In this document: positions 23,735 through 31,602 of the stretch, in pieces
How the letters are laid out: the number at the start of each line of letters is the position of its first letter
Position numbering within the stretch: the stretch's first letter is position 1
Made by a program: the position numbers and the translations under genes
Source of the DNA: JAIVJZ01 sp036386515
Lineage (GTDB): Bacteria; Acidobacteriota; Blastocatellia; Pyrinomonadales; Pyrinomonadaceae
Direction: 5' to 3'
DNA length: 64,000 nt
Assembly: GCA_036386515.1 (NCBI GenBank)
Contig: DASVVO010000048.1
Span: 24,494 to 88,493, forward strand
Notes under the pieces: model-generated
Told to the model about the DNA's origin: nothing
What the model saw: the letters and a program-made list of their open reading frames with translations, nothing else
The model's database searches: none

Positions 23735-24655
23735 ATGCGGTATGGAATCACAAAAACAGTTCTCAGTTGCAATGACTTCATAGAAATTTCAGGTGAAGAG
23801 TACGAGAACACCCGTACTGCTAAACGGAAACTTGCCGAAGCGTTGAACATTGAGGAAAAGCTTAACTTTGTTCTTGAGAATTACGTTGAATACGAGCGAG
23901 AGCTTCTGAATAGTAGTTTAGATTCTATGATGTTTTCGGGGCGTGATTGGTCATACACTGTTAATGAGATTCACAAGGTTAATAGAAGGCTCATTAACTT
24001 GCTGACAACATGTCGTCTCTACATTGATTCAACTAAGCACGATATAAATTTGCTCTTTGAAGGTGATACTTCTCAAGTAGAGAGCCTCAAAGGGCAGATG
24101 TCTAATGAATACGATTCAAACATCGGGTATAGAGTGTTTGAAGCACTCAGAAACTATGTTCAGCATAGAAGCTTCCCCATTCACAATATGGGGCACACCT
24201 CTACCCGCGTTGATAAAGGGTCTGGCGTATTTGTCAAACATACCGTTGCCCCCCTTATTGATGTCGCTCAATTGAAGGAGAATAAAGGATTCAAAAGTAG
24301 CGTGCTAAAAGAGCTTGAATCTCTTGGTGAATATGTGGAGATCAGACCTCTTTTAGGACAGTACATGGAATCTTTATCTCGAATACATACCTTCATTCGC
24401 GACCTACTTGCTGAGAAAGTTGCGGAATGGGATGCCACTATTTTAAGCATACTGAGAACATATCAACAGGCTCATGGCGATGACCTGCTTGGTTTAGCAG
24501 TTGTTTCACTCGATGAAGACGAAAGAATTACCGAGACGGTTTATGTTTTCGACGAACATATCAAACGTCGCCAAGGGCTTATGCGAAAAAATCAGCTTGT
24601 GATGAATTTAAAATCGCACATCATAACCAGTGAGTCAGAAGCAGACGGAGCCTAA
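23735..24655 (+). CDS. AT-richer cassette protein with HEPN-like motif
   Basis: This is a 306-residue protein whose codon use is visibly more AT-rich than everything around it, a sign of separate origin. It is helical; YRVFEALRNYVQHRSFPIHN near residue 140 contains an R-x4-H motif. I do not recognise a named family. ATG 23735 comes 14 bases after attC-like site 2, and the stop TAA lies within attC-like site 3, so it occupies a complete cassette. The function is open: RNase toxin, abortive-infection type factor, or something else. Confidence 0.65.
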   Translation: MRYGITKTVLSCNDFIEISGEEYENTRTAKRKLAEALNIEEKLNFVLENYVEYERELLNSSLDSMMFSGRDWSYTVNEIHKVNRRLINLLTTCRLYIDSTKHDINLLFEGDTSQVESLKGQMSNEYDSNIGYRVFEALRNYVQHRSFPIHNMGHTSTRVDKGSGVFVKHTVAPLIDVAQLKENKGFKSSVLKELESLGEYVEIRPLLGQYMESLSRIHTFIRDLLAEKVAEWDATILSILRTYQQAHGDDLLGLAVVSLDEDERITETVYVFDEHIKRRQGLMRKNQLVMNLKSHIITSESEADGA

Positions 24656-24739
24656 CTACAGCATGCACCTGACTCGCGACACGGCGGCTCTCAAGTTTCT
24701 GCAATCAGGCCGGCGGGCGGATGATGCCAGGCGCTAGGT
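24650..24739 (+). other. attC-like recombination site 3
   Basis: It begins GCCTAAC and ends GCTAGGT (one mismatch from the consensus GTTAGGT). The left arm CAGCATGCACCTG and the right arm GGATGATGCCAGG can pair imperfectly. It is 90 bases long and contains the stop of the AT-rich gene. Confidence 0.62.
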
Positions 24740-24753
24740 GTCCAGAGCATCGT

Positions 24754-25362
24754 ATGCGAAAGGTAATTGCAAATCTCGGCTGGTTTCTATCGCCGACCCG
24801 CAAGATCATTGACCTCTGGAAAGTGCGCGTGCGCGATGATCGCGTGTATCGGGGAAAGACCCTCCGGCGTTGGAATCTATGGCTGTTTTATGTCGAGATC
24901 GTCGTTTGCGCTGCATTTATGCTCTTGTTTAGGGGAGAGCCATCGTCCCATCTAAATTTCACTGAAGGTGTTCTCGTTTTCTATGCGTGGTCCCGTATCA
25001 ACGAAATTGCGTACGCCTTCTATTGTGATCCGTTGAGCCAGTCGAAGGAGTCCGATCTGAAGGTCAATGACCGAATCCGCATGGCAATGCGAAGTTACTT
25101 CGGACTCGGATTCAACTTCGCCGTGCTCTACTACTTCCTGCCGATTACAGGTCTCTTTAGAGTAGGGGAGCAAAGCCACCTCGGCAGCTTCGCGGAGTCT
25201 GTTTACTTTAGCGGAGTCACCCTCGCGACGCTGGGCTATGGCGACGTAGTTCCGACCTACTGGGTTTCTCGTTTACTGGCGCTGTATGAGGTCTTCACAG
25301 GCATTCTCATTATTGCAGTGGCCGTCGCCACGTACGTCGGTCGTACGAAGGACGAAGATTGA
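24754..25362 (+). CDS. Two-pore-type potassium/ion channel protein
   Basis: This 202-residue membrane protein has transmembrane segments LWLFYVEIVVCAAFMLLF, a mid segment near FGLGFNFAVLYYFLPITGLF, a pore loop with the K+ selectivity filter ATLGYGDVVPTYW, and a final helix LLALYEVFTGILIIAVAVATYVG. This is the ion-channel-2 arrangement, with no visible RCK domain. ATG 24754 lies 15 bases after attC-like site 3, so it would be the fourth gene of the cassette stretch; I see no attC after it. Channels occur both as housekeeping genes and as defence effectors. Confidence 0.82.
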   Translation: MRKVIANLGWFLSPTRKIIDLWKVRVRDDRVYRGKTLRRWNLWLFYVEIVVCAAFMLLFRGEPSSHLNFTEGVLVFYAWSRINEIAYAFYCDPLSQSKESDLKVNDRIRMAMRSYFGLGFNFAVLYYFLPITGLFRVGEQSHLGSFAESVYFSGVTLATLGYGDVVPTYWVSRLLALYEVFTGILIIAVAVATYVGRTKDED

Positions 25363-25383
25363 TCTCGCGGGGTAGAAGTCGAA

Positions 25384-25668
25384 ATGGAAGAATTAAAAAA
25401 ATACGTGCTTGAAATTTACGAGCCGGGGGGCACTGACACCGCCTGGGTCGTCCTGCAATCCGACAAGCCTTTTCTGAGTATTCATGCCGGCGACCTGATA
25501 AATCCACAGGCTTGGGGAGAGACGGCCGGCACGTTCCAGGATTTACTTCGGGTCGTGAGTGTCGAGCATATAGTTTGGCATTCTAAAAAGCTCGAAGATA
25601 CCAGACATAAACTGTGTGTCTTTACCGCAGTCGTACAGGATACCAAGCAGGTTAGGTTAGCGGAGTGA
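25384..25668 (+). CDS. Small hypothetical protein
   Basis: This 94-residue acidic protein (KKYVLEIYEPGGTDTAWVVL, KPFLSIHAGDLINPQAWGET, VSVEHIVWHSKKLEDTRHKL) starts at ATG 25384, 21 bases after the channel gene. It looks like a small alpha/beta domain and I recognise no family. The next 263 bases to the stop of the DUF262 gene show no convincing gene. Confidence 0.55.
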   Translation: MEELKKYVLEIYEPGGTDTAWVVLQSDKPFLSIHAGDLINPQAWGETAGTFQDLLRVVSVEHIVWHSKKLEDTRHKLCVFTAVVQDTKQVRLAE

Positions 25669-25931
25669 GTCACCGTCGTGTCCGGCCACGATAATAGGTC
25701 TGAAAGTGTGACCGAGTATCACGTCGTCTACGTCTCCGCTCCGGGAGACCGGGGAGCCACAGTCCGAGATTAGCTTCGCGGCCGACGCGCCGAGGCGGAG
25801 CAAGGGGAGTGCACGCAAACTCGACTGAGCCCGCACCCCACGCGGCGTGTTCAGCTTCAAAGTGCGGCGAGGACTCTTCATCTGTTCCCCAACCCCGGTA
25901 GCCCAAGCGTTGTGGTCGGCTGGTCCGTGAA

Positions 25932-27632
25932 CTAAGTTGTCGTCTCGGTCGCCGTCGGTATCGACAGCAGGTAGGCGAATTTCTCCCTGATGAGTTTCTT
26001 GCGCTCCGCGATGAAATTCTCAAATCGGTCAAGCTTCCACAATGCCGGGTCAGGTGGTATGAGGTGGCGCTCTAGGTAGGCCGCGTCCTTATCCTTGAAC
26101 CATTCGTCGGGCGGGGTGTCACTCTTGCCGCCTGCACCGTTCTCTGCCGCGGTCAGGAGCATACAGTTTGCAAGTTGGTTGCGGTCGGCCTCCCGGTATC
26201 TCATGACGTTCATCTTTCCGGTGCTCGGATTCGGGGCCTTCACCTTCTTCAGTAAGCTCTGCGGGAAGACGTGATCAACCTGCGGCAGGTTGCCGGCGAA
26301 AGCCGGCGTATAGTTAAAGTCCCGATACCAAAGATTAAACAGCAGGTGGATATTCTCGCTCCCGTAACCGATAGACCAGAAGCGATCCTCGGTCAGTTCG
26401 AGACTCCGGCCCCCCGATTGGATGACCCCGAATATCTCGTTCAGGTCAAACGCCCTCTGCTCGTTTAGTTTGTTTACGATGTCATCAATGAGTTGGTCGG
26501 GCGTGCCACTGAACGCACCTGCCAGAAGCGAGCGCAGCAGGTAAAGTTCTATACCCTGCTTGGCGCTCCACGCGGTGGGATAATGGTTGCGTAGGTAGAC
26601 CAGCGGGATGAGGACTAGGTATGACGGCAATGCCTTGTCGCAACGGATGAAGGTGGTGCCCTGCACGAAATCGGTCATGTCCTTAATAGCTGCCGCAATG
26701 TCGTCCCACTTCTCCTCAATGTTCTCGCGGACTTTGTCCTTTCGGAATTTAGTCACCTCGTAGCGCGCGCCTTGGTCCAGCAATGTCAGGCAGGTCTTCA
26801 AGACGAAGTCACGCGTGAAGGCGAAGCCCTGCGCGTTCAGATCGTCGAGGAGTATCTCCATCTTGTCGTCTGCCTCTTCCCAGGATGACGCTAAGAGGGA
26901 GAAAAGGAGGTCCGATTTACCGAGCCTAGTGCCGCCTGAGTTAGCGCGAATGAAGATTTCGACCACATCGTCCTCACTGTACAGGTTGGCTTGGTCAATG
27001 CTGTCCAGTTCCTGATAGCTGATGCCAGACTCGTTGAAGAAAGTCTCCCGGATGAGGTCAACATGATCTTTGATTTTATCCTGCTCGGAGGTGTTAAGCG
27101 GTCGCCCGGCGTGGGCGGCTATCCCGTCTGCTATGACACGAGGTTTGTCGCCACTGAAGACGATGTCCTTTAGGCGGACAAAGGGGAACGCCGCCGCCTG
27201 CGGGTCAATAAACTTGAACTTGTATTTCACGTCGTCCGGAGCGGCGAGTTCGCCGCTGAGAATGTCGAGGTAAAGTTCCTTCGCGTCGTAACTGCCGCGC
27301 AGACCGATGAAGAGGCTCTGGAGCCTCTGCTGGCCGTCGAGGACGAGGCACTTCTTCTTGTCGTCGTCGGGCACCTTGAACGCGTTCAGGTGTTGCCTGT
27401 ACTCCTCCTTAAAGTTGTCGATGAACTTGCGCCTTCGGACGCTTATTTTCGTCTTCCATATCAACAGGGTGCTGATAGGGTATTGTCGCAGGATGGAATC
27501 GAACAGGCGGCAAATTTGGTCTTCCGACCAGACGAAAGGTCGCTGGATGTTCGGCAGCCAGAAACCCCCGTCTTCATCCGGATCGTTGAGGTAGGATACG
27601 ATTTTACGTAGTGAAAGCTTCTGCGTCTTCAC
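25932..27632 (-). CDS. GmrSD-like DUF262 + HNH protein (candidate type IV restriction/defence nuclease)
   Basis: This is a 566-residue single-chain protein. The N-terminal DUF262 (GmrS/ParB-like) domain has the signatures LPNIQRPFVWSEDQICRLF, ILRQYPISTLLIWK, CLVLDGQQRLQSLFIGL and EIFIRANSGGTRLGKSDLLF. The C-terminal part has QVDHVFPQSLL and NQLANCMLLTAAENGAGG, a DUF1524/HNH-type nuclease site. Fused proteins of this type cut modified or phosphorothioated phage DNA. GTG 27632 is preferred, with GAGGATAAG upstream; the longer frame from 27866 adds unrelated sequence. It lies 254 bases downstream of tnsB on the same strand, between the two transposition modules. Confidence 0.88.
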   Translation of the reverse strand: MKTQKLSLRKIVSYLNDPDEDGGFWLPNIQRPFVWSEDQICRLFDSILRQYPISTLLIWKTKISVRRRKFIDNFKEEYRQHLNAFKVPDDDKKKCLVLDGQQRLQSLFIGLRGSYDAKELYLDILSGELAAPDDVKYKFKFIDPQAAAFPFVRLKDIVFSGDKPRVIADGIAAHAGRPLNTSEQDKIKDHVDLIRETFFNESGISYQELDSIDQANLYSEDDVVEIFIRANSGGTRLGKSDLLFSLLASSWEEADDKMEILLDDLNAQGFAFTRDFVLKTCLTLLDQGARYEVTKFRKDKVRENIEEKWDDIAAAIKDMTDFVQGTTFIRCDKALPSYLVLIPLVYLRNHYPTAWSAKQGIELYLLRSLLAGAFSGTPDQLIDDIVNKLNEQRAFDLNEIFGVIQSGGRSLELTEDRFWSIGYGSENIHLLFNLWYRDFNYTPAFAGNLPQVDHVFPQSLLKKVKAPNPSTGKMNVMRYREADRNQLANCMLLTAAENGAGGKSDTPPDEWFKDKDAAYLERHLIPPDPALWKLDRFENFIAERKKLIREKFAYLLSIPTATETTT

Positions 27633-27886
27633 GGGACTTATCCTCTTTCGTGATCGCTGAGGCGCGTATGTCTCACAGCGTCGGGAGTGCCGAAGGGATA
27701 ATACTCGAAAAAATGCTGTTTTCAATGTGACATCGGCCAAAGACCTTAGGCTGGAAGTATAAGAAGTTTTGTGTGATGGACCTGACAAGAATAACTTCTC
27801 TTTGGAAATGAGAACGCATGGCCAATACATCCCAGATTGGGGAGTGAAGTCAGGAATGAAGTCCATGATCGGAGCCAGCGCGTGAG

Positions 27887-29779
27887 TCAGACCAACTCTT
27901 CCATCTCCTCGAAGGGCGTGATGTCGGGAATGGACTCTGCCGGGCTGAAACCGCCGCCGTCAACCGGCGTGTACTCTTCGGCTGTCTTCGGCGGGACGAC
28001 CTGCTGGTGCGCCGCGCGGCGCTGGCGCGAGCGCCGCGCCTTGCGCGTTTCTTTCACGGCCTCCTCCTCCTGCCGCCTCATCCGCTCGTAAGCGTCGAAG
28101 ATCAACTGCTCGTTGACACTCTCGACGCCCTCCTTCTCAAGCAGCCGCCTGACCTCGCGCAACTCCCAGATGCTCATCGGTGGGCGCGAAGTGTCTCGGT
28201 ACGGGATGGCGTAGTACAGCTTCACCTCCGGGTCGTAGAAATAAATCTGGCTGATGTTGCGTGGGTCGCGCTTGAAGATGAACTGCCGCTTGTTCTTCTG
28301 GTTATCAGGGTCTTTAGCGTTGATGTAGCGGCGTAGCACGTCGTGATAGTAGTGAATCTCCTCGATCACGACGCCATAACCCTGGATGGTGCGCTCGATG
28401 TAGGGCATGAAGTCCATGCGCAGGCGATCCTCGTCTGTGATGCGGGCTGGTAGTCCGGTGCCCGGCTTGTCGGACGTGCCGAAGATGCCTTCCTCGTACT
28501 TCCTGACGGGACTCATCTTCAGGCTGCTGTGGATGCGCTGGTGATAGACCTCGACGATGAAGGTGGCGAGCCACTTCTCGAACTCCGAGAGGGTCATCGC
28601 AGCTCCCTTTTCGGAGTCATATTCACCGCGCTCCTTGGGGTTGGAATGGGTCGTGCCCGGCAGTTCATGAATCTCTCGGAGGAACGTGCCGAGCAGTCGC
28701 TCGATGTGGCCGCCCCAGTGCGGCGTGGCGACCGGCCTCCACTGGAGGTCAATGCCGTGCTCCTCGCAGGCGCGCTTGAGCATGTTGCCGCGGAAGACTT
28801 TGGCGTTGTCGGCGTGAATAACCTTCGGGACGCCCCAGCACGGCCACGGAGTTGTGATGTCGTACTTCGCCAGCCACTTCTCTTTCGGCAGGATGGCGTG
28901 CGCTATGCACAGCCCCACGCTCATAGCGTCGGGCGGGTCGAAGGAAATGTAGAAGCCGACGACCATGCGGCTGAACACATCTATGGCCAGCGCGATCCAC
29001 GGACGGCCGACGGGGCGGCGGTAGATGTCGTCTACTAGAATGATGTCGAGTAGGGTGTGGTCGATTTGTATGACGGCAAGCGGCCAATCTGCGCCCGGGA
29101 AGTGGCTGAGTACGGGCGCGAACTTCTCGCGCGCGGCCTTCGCGCCTGAGCGCGCCTTGAGCTTGCGCTCCTCGGAGAGCGCCGCGATTCGCTTACGCAC
29201 GGTGTTGGAGTGAGGCGGCTCCAACCCGGCATTCTTGCAGCGCCGCTCAACCTCTTTGCACGTCTTGCCGACGGAGCGCTTCTGCTTCTTCAGGTAGAAA
29301 TCTTCGATTGTGGCGTTGAGTATTTTTTCCACCTCGGGGGTGAGTCGGCTCTGTCCGCGCCCGCCGTCACGGTGGGTCGGTAGGAGCGCCGAGACACGCT
29401 CAGCCTGCTCGTATAACTTGATCCAACGATAGAGCGTCACGACGTGAATGTTAGCCTTGCCTGCGACTTCGGCGACCATCTGCTTCGTCCGACGCGGAAG
29501 TGAGAGGAGCGGGCGGATGATGGAGAACCGGCGCTGCGCCTCCTGCCAGTCTTCGTCAGGGACGAGAATGAGTTCCGTGTCGCCGCGCTCTTCTTGGTAG
29601 TCTCCGAACGGCCCGGTGCTCGGCGGCAGCGTCAGGTCTTTAATGGCGAGACGTTCAGTCGCGCCCGTCACCTCGTCCTTGGCTAAGACGTTCTCCAAGT
29701 CGAGCAGGTGAGTGATGAGCCAGCGGCGGTTCTCGTACCCGACTATGGCTCCGGGGATGATGATGATCCAGTCGCTCAT
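27887..29779 (-). CDS. tnsB: TnsB DDE transposase of Tn7-like element
   Basis: This is a 630-residue rve/Mu-type transposase that joins transposon 3' ends to target DNA. N-terminal HTH domains are visible (VAEVAGKANIHVVTLYRWIK; EVERRCKNAGLEPPHSNTVR). The catalytic triad is D240 in VIQIDHTLLD, D324 in VIHADNAKVFRG and E360 in GGHIERLLGTF, followed by a beta-barrel and a basic, disordered C-terminal tail that may contact TnsC. ATG 29779 overlaps the tnsA stop by 4 bases (ATGA). The longer frame to 29893 is a shadow of tnsA. Confidence 0.95.
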   Translation of the reverse strand: MSDWIIIIPGAIVGYENRRWLITHLLDLENVLAKDEVTGATERLAIKDLTLPPSTGPFGDYQEERGDTELILVPDEDWQEAQRRFSIIRPLLSLPRRTKQMVAEVAGKANIHVVTLYRWIKLYEQAERVSALLPTHRDGGRGQSRLTPEVEKILNATIEDFYLKKQKRSVGKTCKEVERRCKNAGLEPPHSNTVRKRIAALSEERKLKARSGAKAAREKFAPVLSHFPGADWPLAVIQIDHTLLDIILVDDIYRRPVGRPWIALAIDVFSRMVVGFYISFDPPDAMSVGLCIAHAILPKEKWLAKYDITTPWPCWGVPKVIHADNAKVFRGNMLKRACEEHGIDLQWRPVATPHWGGHIERLLGTFLREIHELPGTTHSNPKERGEYDSEKGAAMTLSEFEKWLATFIVEVYHQRIHSSLKMSPVRKYEEGIFGTSDKPGTGLPARITDEDRLRMDFMPYIERTIQGYGVVIEEIHYYHDVLRRYINAKDPDNQKNKRQFIFKRDPRNISQIYFYDPEVKLYYAIPYRDTSRPPMSIWELREVRRLLEKEGVESVNEQLIFDAYERMRRQEEEAVKETRKARRSRQRRAAHQQVVPPKTAEEYTPVDGGGFSPAESIPDITPFEEMEELV

Positions 29780-30468
29780 GGCGGCGGCAAAACTCCTTTT
29801 CGTTCCGGTGAGCCGGCAATCCTGATGCGCGTTCGCATCGTGAGCGGCCGACTCAGGTCTGCGGTGATGTGCCCGTCGGCGAGCAAGCGCCACAGCATCG
29901 GGAGCAGTTCTGCGCGCCTCATCCGGTCGTGGTAAACGGCCGCAAGCATGCCTTCAGGGTCGGCTTCTTCCATCTCCCTGAGCGTGTCGAGCAGCATGGC
30001 CGTGTCTTCTTGATTAGTTTCGATTCTGCGGTAAGGGCGCAGGAACTTGGCATTTTCTAGGTAGGGCGTGCGGACTTCGCGCTCGGTGACGATCTTGAAA
30101 CGCCACCCTTGCCCGCGGGCGTGGGCGCGGCCAGCACGAATTTTCGGCTTGTACTCTTTCCAATTGGCGAATAGGTCTTCGCGGTACTTGACTTCGCATA
30201 GCAGGGGCCGGGCGTCAGCCGACGCGGCAAGGTCGTCGTGGTAATAGACAAGCACGTCCGGCGTGTATGTGCGACGGCGGCCTGTGGCATCTACGTACTT
30301 GATGCGGACTGGCTGCTCTTCGTAACGGGCGACGGCGGGATCGAAATCGAGGAGCAGGAGGAAGTCGCGCTCAAGCGATGACTCAAAGCCGATCATCCGG
30401 TCATTCTTCCGGCTGGCGACCAGCCCGGTCATGCTGCGGCGATTCGTAGGTATCTTCCTGACCGGCAT
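29776..30468 (-). CDS. tnsA: TnsA endonuclease, catalytic residues intact
   Basis: This 230-residue endonuclease cuts the 5' ends of Tn7-like elements, allowing cut-and-paste movement. The restriction-like core reads GFESSLERDFLLLLDFD (E29/E33), RRTYTPDVLVYY (D71) and LLCEVKYREDLF (E92, K94). A C-terminal helical domain (EREVRTPYLENAKFLRPYRR) should contact TnsC/TnsB. It overlaps tnsB by 4 bases and starts 6 bases after the second tnsA-like gene, which shares its fold but not its active site. Confidence 0.93.
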   Translation of the reverse strand: MPVRKIPTNRRSMTGLVASRKNDRMIGFESSLERDFLLLLDFDPAVARYEEQPVRIKYVDATGRRRTYTPDVLVYYHDDLAASADARPLLCEVKYREDLFANWKEYKPKIRAGRAHARGQGWRFKIVTEREVRTPYLENAKFLRPYRRIETNQEDTAMLLDTLREMEEADPEGMLAAVYHDRMRRAELLPMLWRLLADGHITADLSRPLTMRTRIRIAGSPERKGVLPPP

Positions 30469-30474
30469 GTGTCC

Positions 30475-31164
30475 TCAATCCTTCGACCAGATGGTGCTTC
30501 GCATCGTCAATGGCTCCGTCAGGTCTGCGCCGATCTGCCAGATGGAGACGAGGTGCCACAGCAGCGCGGTCAACTCCGCCCAGTGCTCCTCACTAGTGGC
30601 GCATGCTGCGAGCAGCGCCTCGGAGTCGGCTTGGCGCAACTCGCGGAGTGTCCTTAGCAGGGGGCGCGAGCCTTCCCAGTCCGTTTCCAGTCTGCAATAC
30701 GGGAGCAGTAACATGGCGTTCTCAAGATAGGGCGTCCTGATCTCGCGCTCGGTGAGCAGTTGGTACTGCCACTTCCGCCTGCGGGCGTAGCGATGTGCTG
30801 CTCGCACACGAGACTTGAGGGCCGCCCAGTTCTCAAACACGTCCTGACGCGTCATCACGTCGCAGAGAAGCGGACGCATCCGACGTGCGGGTACGATGTC
30901 TCTACGATAGGTGATGAGAAATTCGGGAGTGAAGGCACTCTTCGCGCCTGTGGGGTCGGTGTACGTGACGCACACCGGCTGACGTTGATAATACTGGACG
31001 TTGAGGTCGAAGTCTAGGATGACGAAGAAGTCGCACATGAGCGCAGCGGAGGCCGGGCTAGCGGCACGGTCGGTTTCCCGTCCGAGTGTTTCCGGGCGGG
31101 TGGCACCGGGATAGATGCGGGTCGCGGTGACGCCGCGATGTATTAAGGGCATGGAACGGCTCAT
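30475..31164 (-). CDS. TnsA paralogue with degenerate active site
   Basis: This 229-residue protein aligns along its length with the adjacent TnsA at a constant offset of 10 residues (ILDFD with LLDFD, EREIRTPYLENAMLLLPYCR with EREVRTPYLENAKFLRPYRR). The catalytic positions are changed: E29 to S39, E33 to M43, D71 to E81, E92 to D102, K94 to M104. It should therefore fold like TnsA but not cleave DNA. It is the first gene of the leftward tnsA*–tnsA–tnsB operon and lies nearest the right end. A structural partner or regulator in a TnsA heterodimer is the simplest reading; decay is unlikely because the frame and non-catalytic parts are preserved. Confidence 0.85.
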   Translation of the reverse strand: MSRSMPLIHRGVTATRIYPGATRPETLGRETDRAASPASAALMCDFFVILDFDLNVQYYQRQPVCVTYTDPTGAKSAFTPEFLITYRRDIVPARRMRPLLCDVMTRQDVFENWAALKSRVRAAHRYARRRKWQYQLLTEREIRTPYLENAMLLLPYCRLETDWEGSRPLLRTLRELRQADSEALLAACATSEEHWAELTALLWHLVSIWQIGADLTEPLTMRSTIWSKD

Positions 31165-31533
31165 TTAAGACCTCCAAACTGGTTGCATGAACTGTTGTGG
31201 GAATGGAAACTGGTAGCGTGAGGTGTTGTTGTGGGTTGCAGCCGCTTGTGTGAAAAGGGCTGGATTTTGGGCGGGGAGTTGCTTAAACTTTTGGAATTGA
31301 CAGATGTTCCGCCGACAGGAGCGCAAGAGGATGCGGGATAGGACGCTGGCGATGAGATGAAAGTCGTTGAAAATATTTGTTGCCGGAGTAAACTGGCAAC
31401 TCTTCGCCGCACCGGAAATCGCCCCGGAGCGGATGTCGGCCGGGAGTCTCGGAAGAGAGCCGGGGATGGTGAGAGCGATAGGCTCAGGGGCATCGCGGCA
31501 GGGGTGCAGGTCGGAAACCTTCGGATGCGCCGG

Positions 31534-31600
31534 TAGAGAACAGAGGCTGAAACCGTTAGAGAGCAGAGGCTGAAACCGCTAGAGAACAGAGGCTGACACA
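31534..31600. repeat. Transposon right end: three 23-bp direct repeats (probable TnsB sites)
   Basis: tagagaacagaggctgaaac-type units start at 31534, 31557 and 31580 with exact 23-bp period. The last unit diverges to gaggctgacaca and gives an end of ...ACA at 31600. Closely packed TnsB sites next to tnsA are typical of Tn7-like right ends. The rest of the 31165–31533 gap shows no gene; a degenerate match lies at 31471–31490. Confidence 0.82.
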
Positions 31601-31602
31601 AC

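Larger units (their letters stand above)
7562..31600. mobile_element. Tn7-like transposon with split tns modules, duplicated tnsA and attC-cassette cargo
   Basis: The element contains tnsA-like, tnsA and tnsB (31164–27887), exonuclease, tnsC and tniQ (21821–19016), a TnsE-like gene (7647–9971) and many cargo genes. Codon usage shifts away from the extreme GC3 of the flanks, and the host intergenic repeat families disappear inside. The right end is defined by three 23-bp repeats ending …CTGACACA at 31600, matching the TGT…ACA ends of Tn7-like elements. The left end is an estimate: it must lie between the end of the rlmD homology (about 7553) and 7646. I found no matching inverted repeat or 5-bp target duplication there. 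Confidence 0.8.

Noticed and set aside
7562..31600. CRISPR-associated transposon (CAST)
   Set aside because: TniQ and TnsC are present but no cas gene and no CRISPR array was found on either strand.
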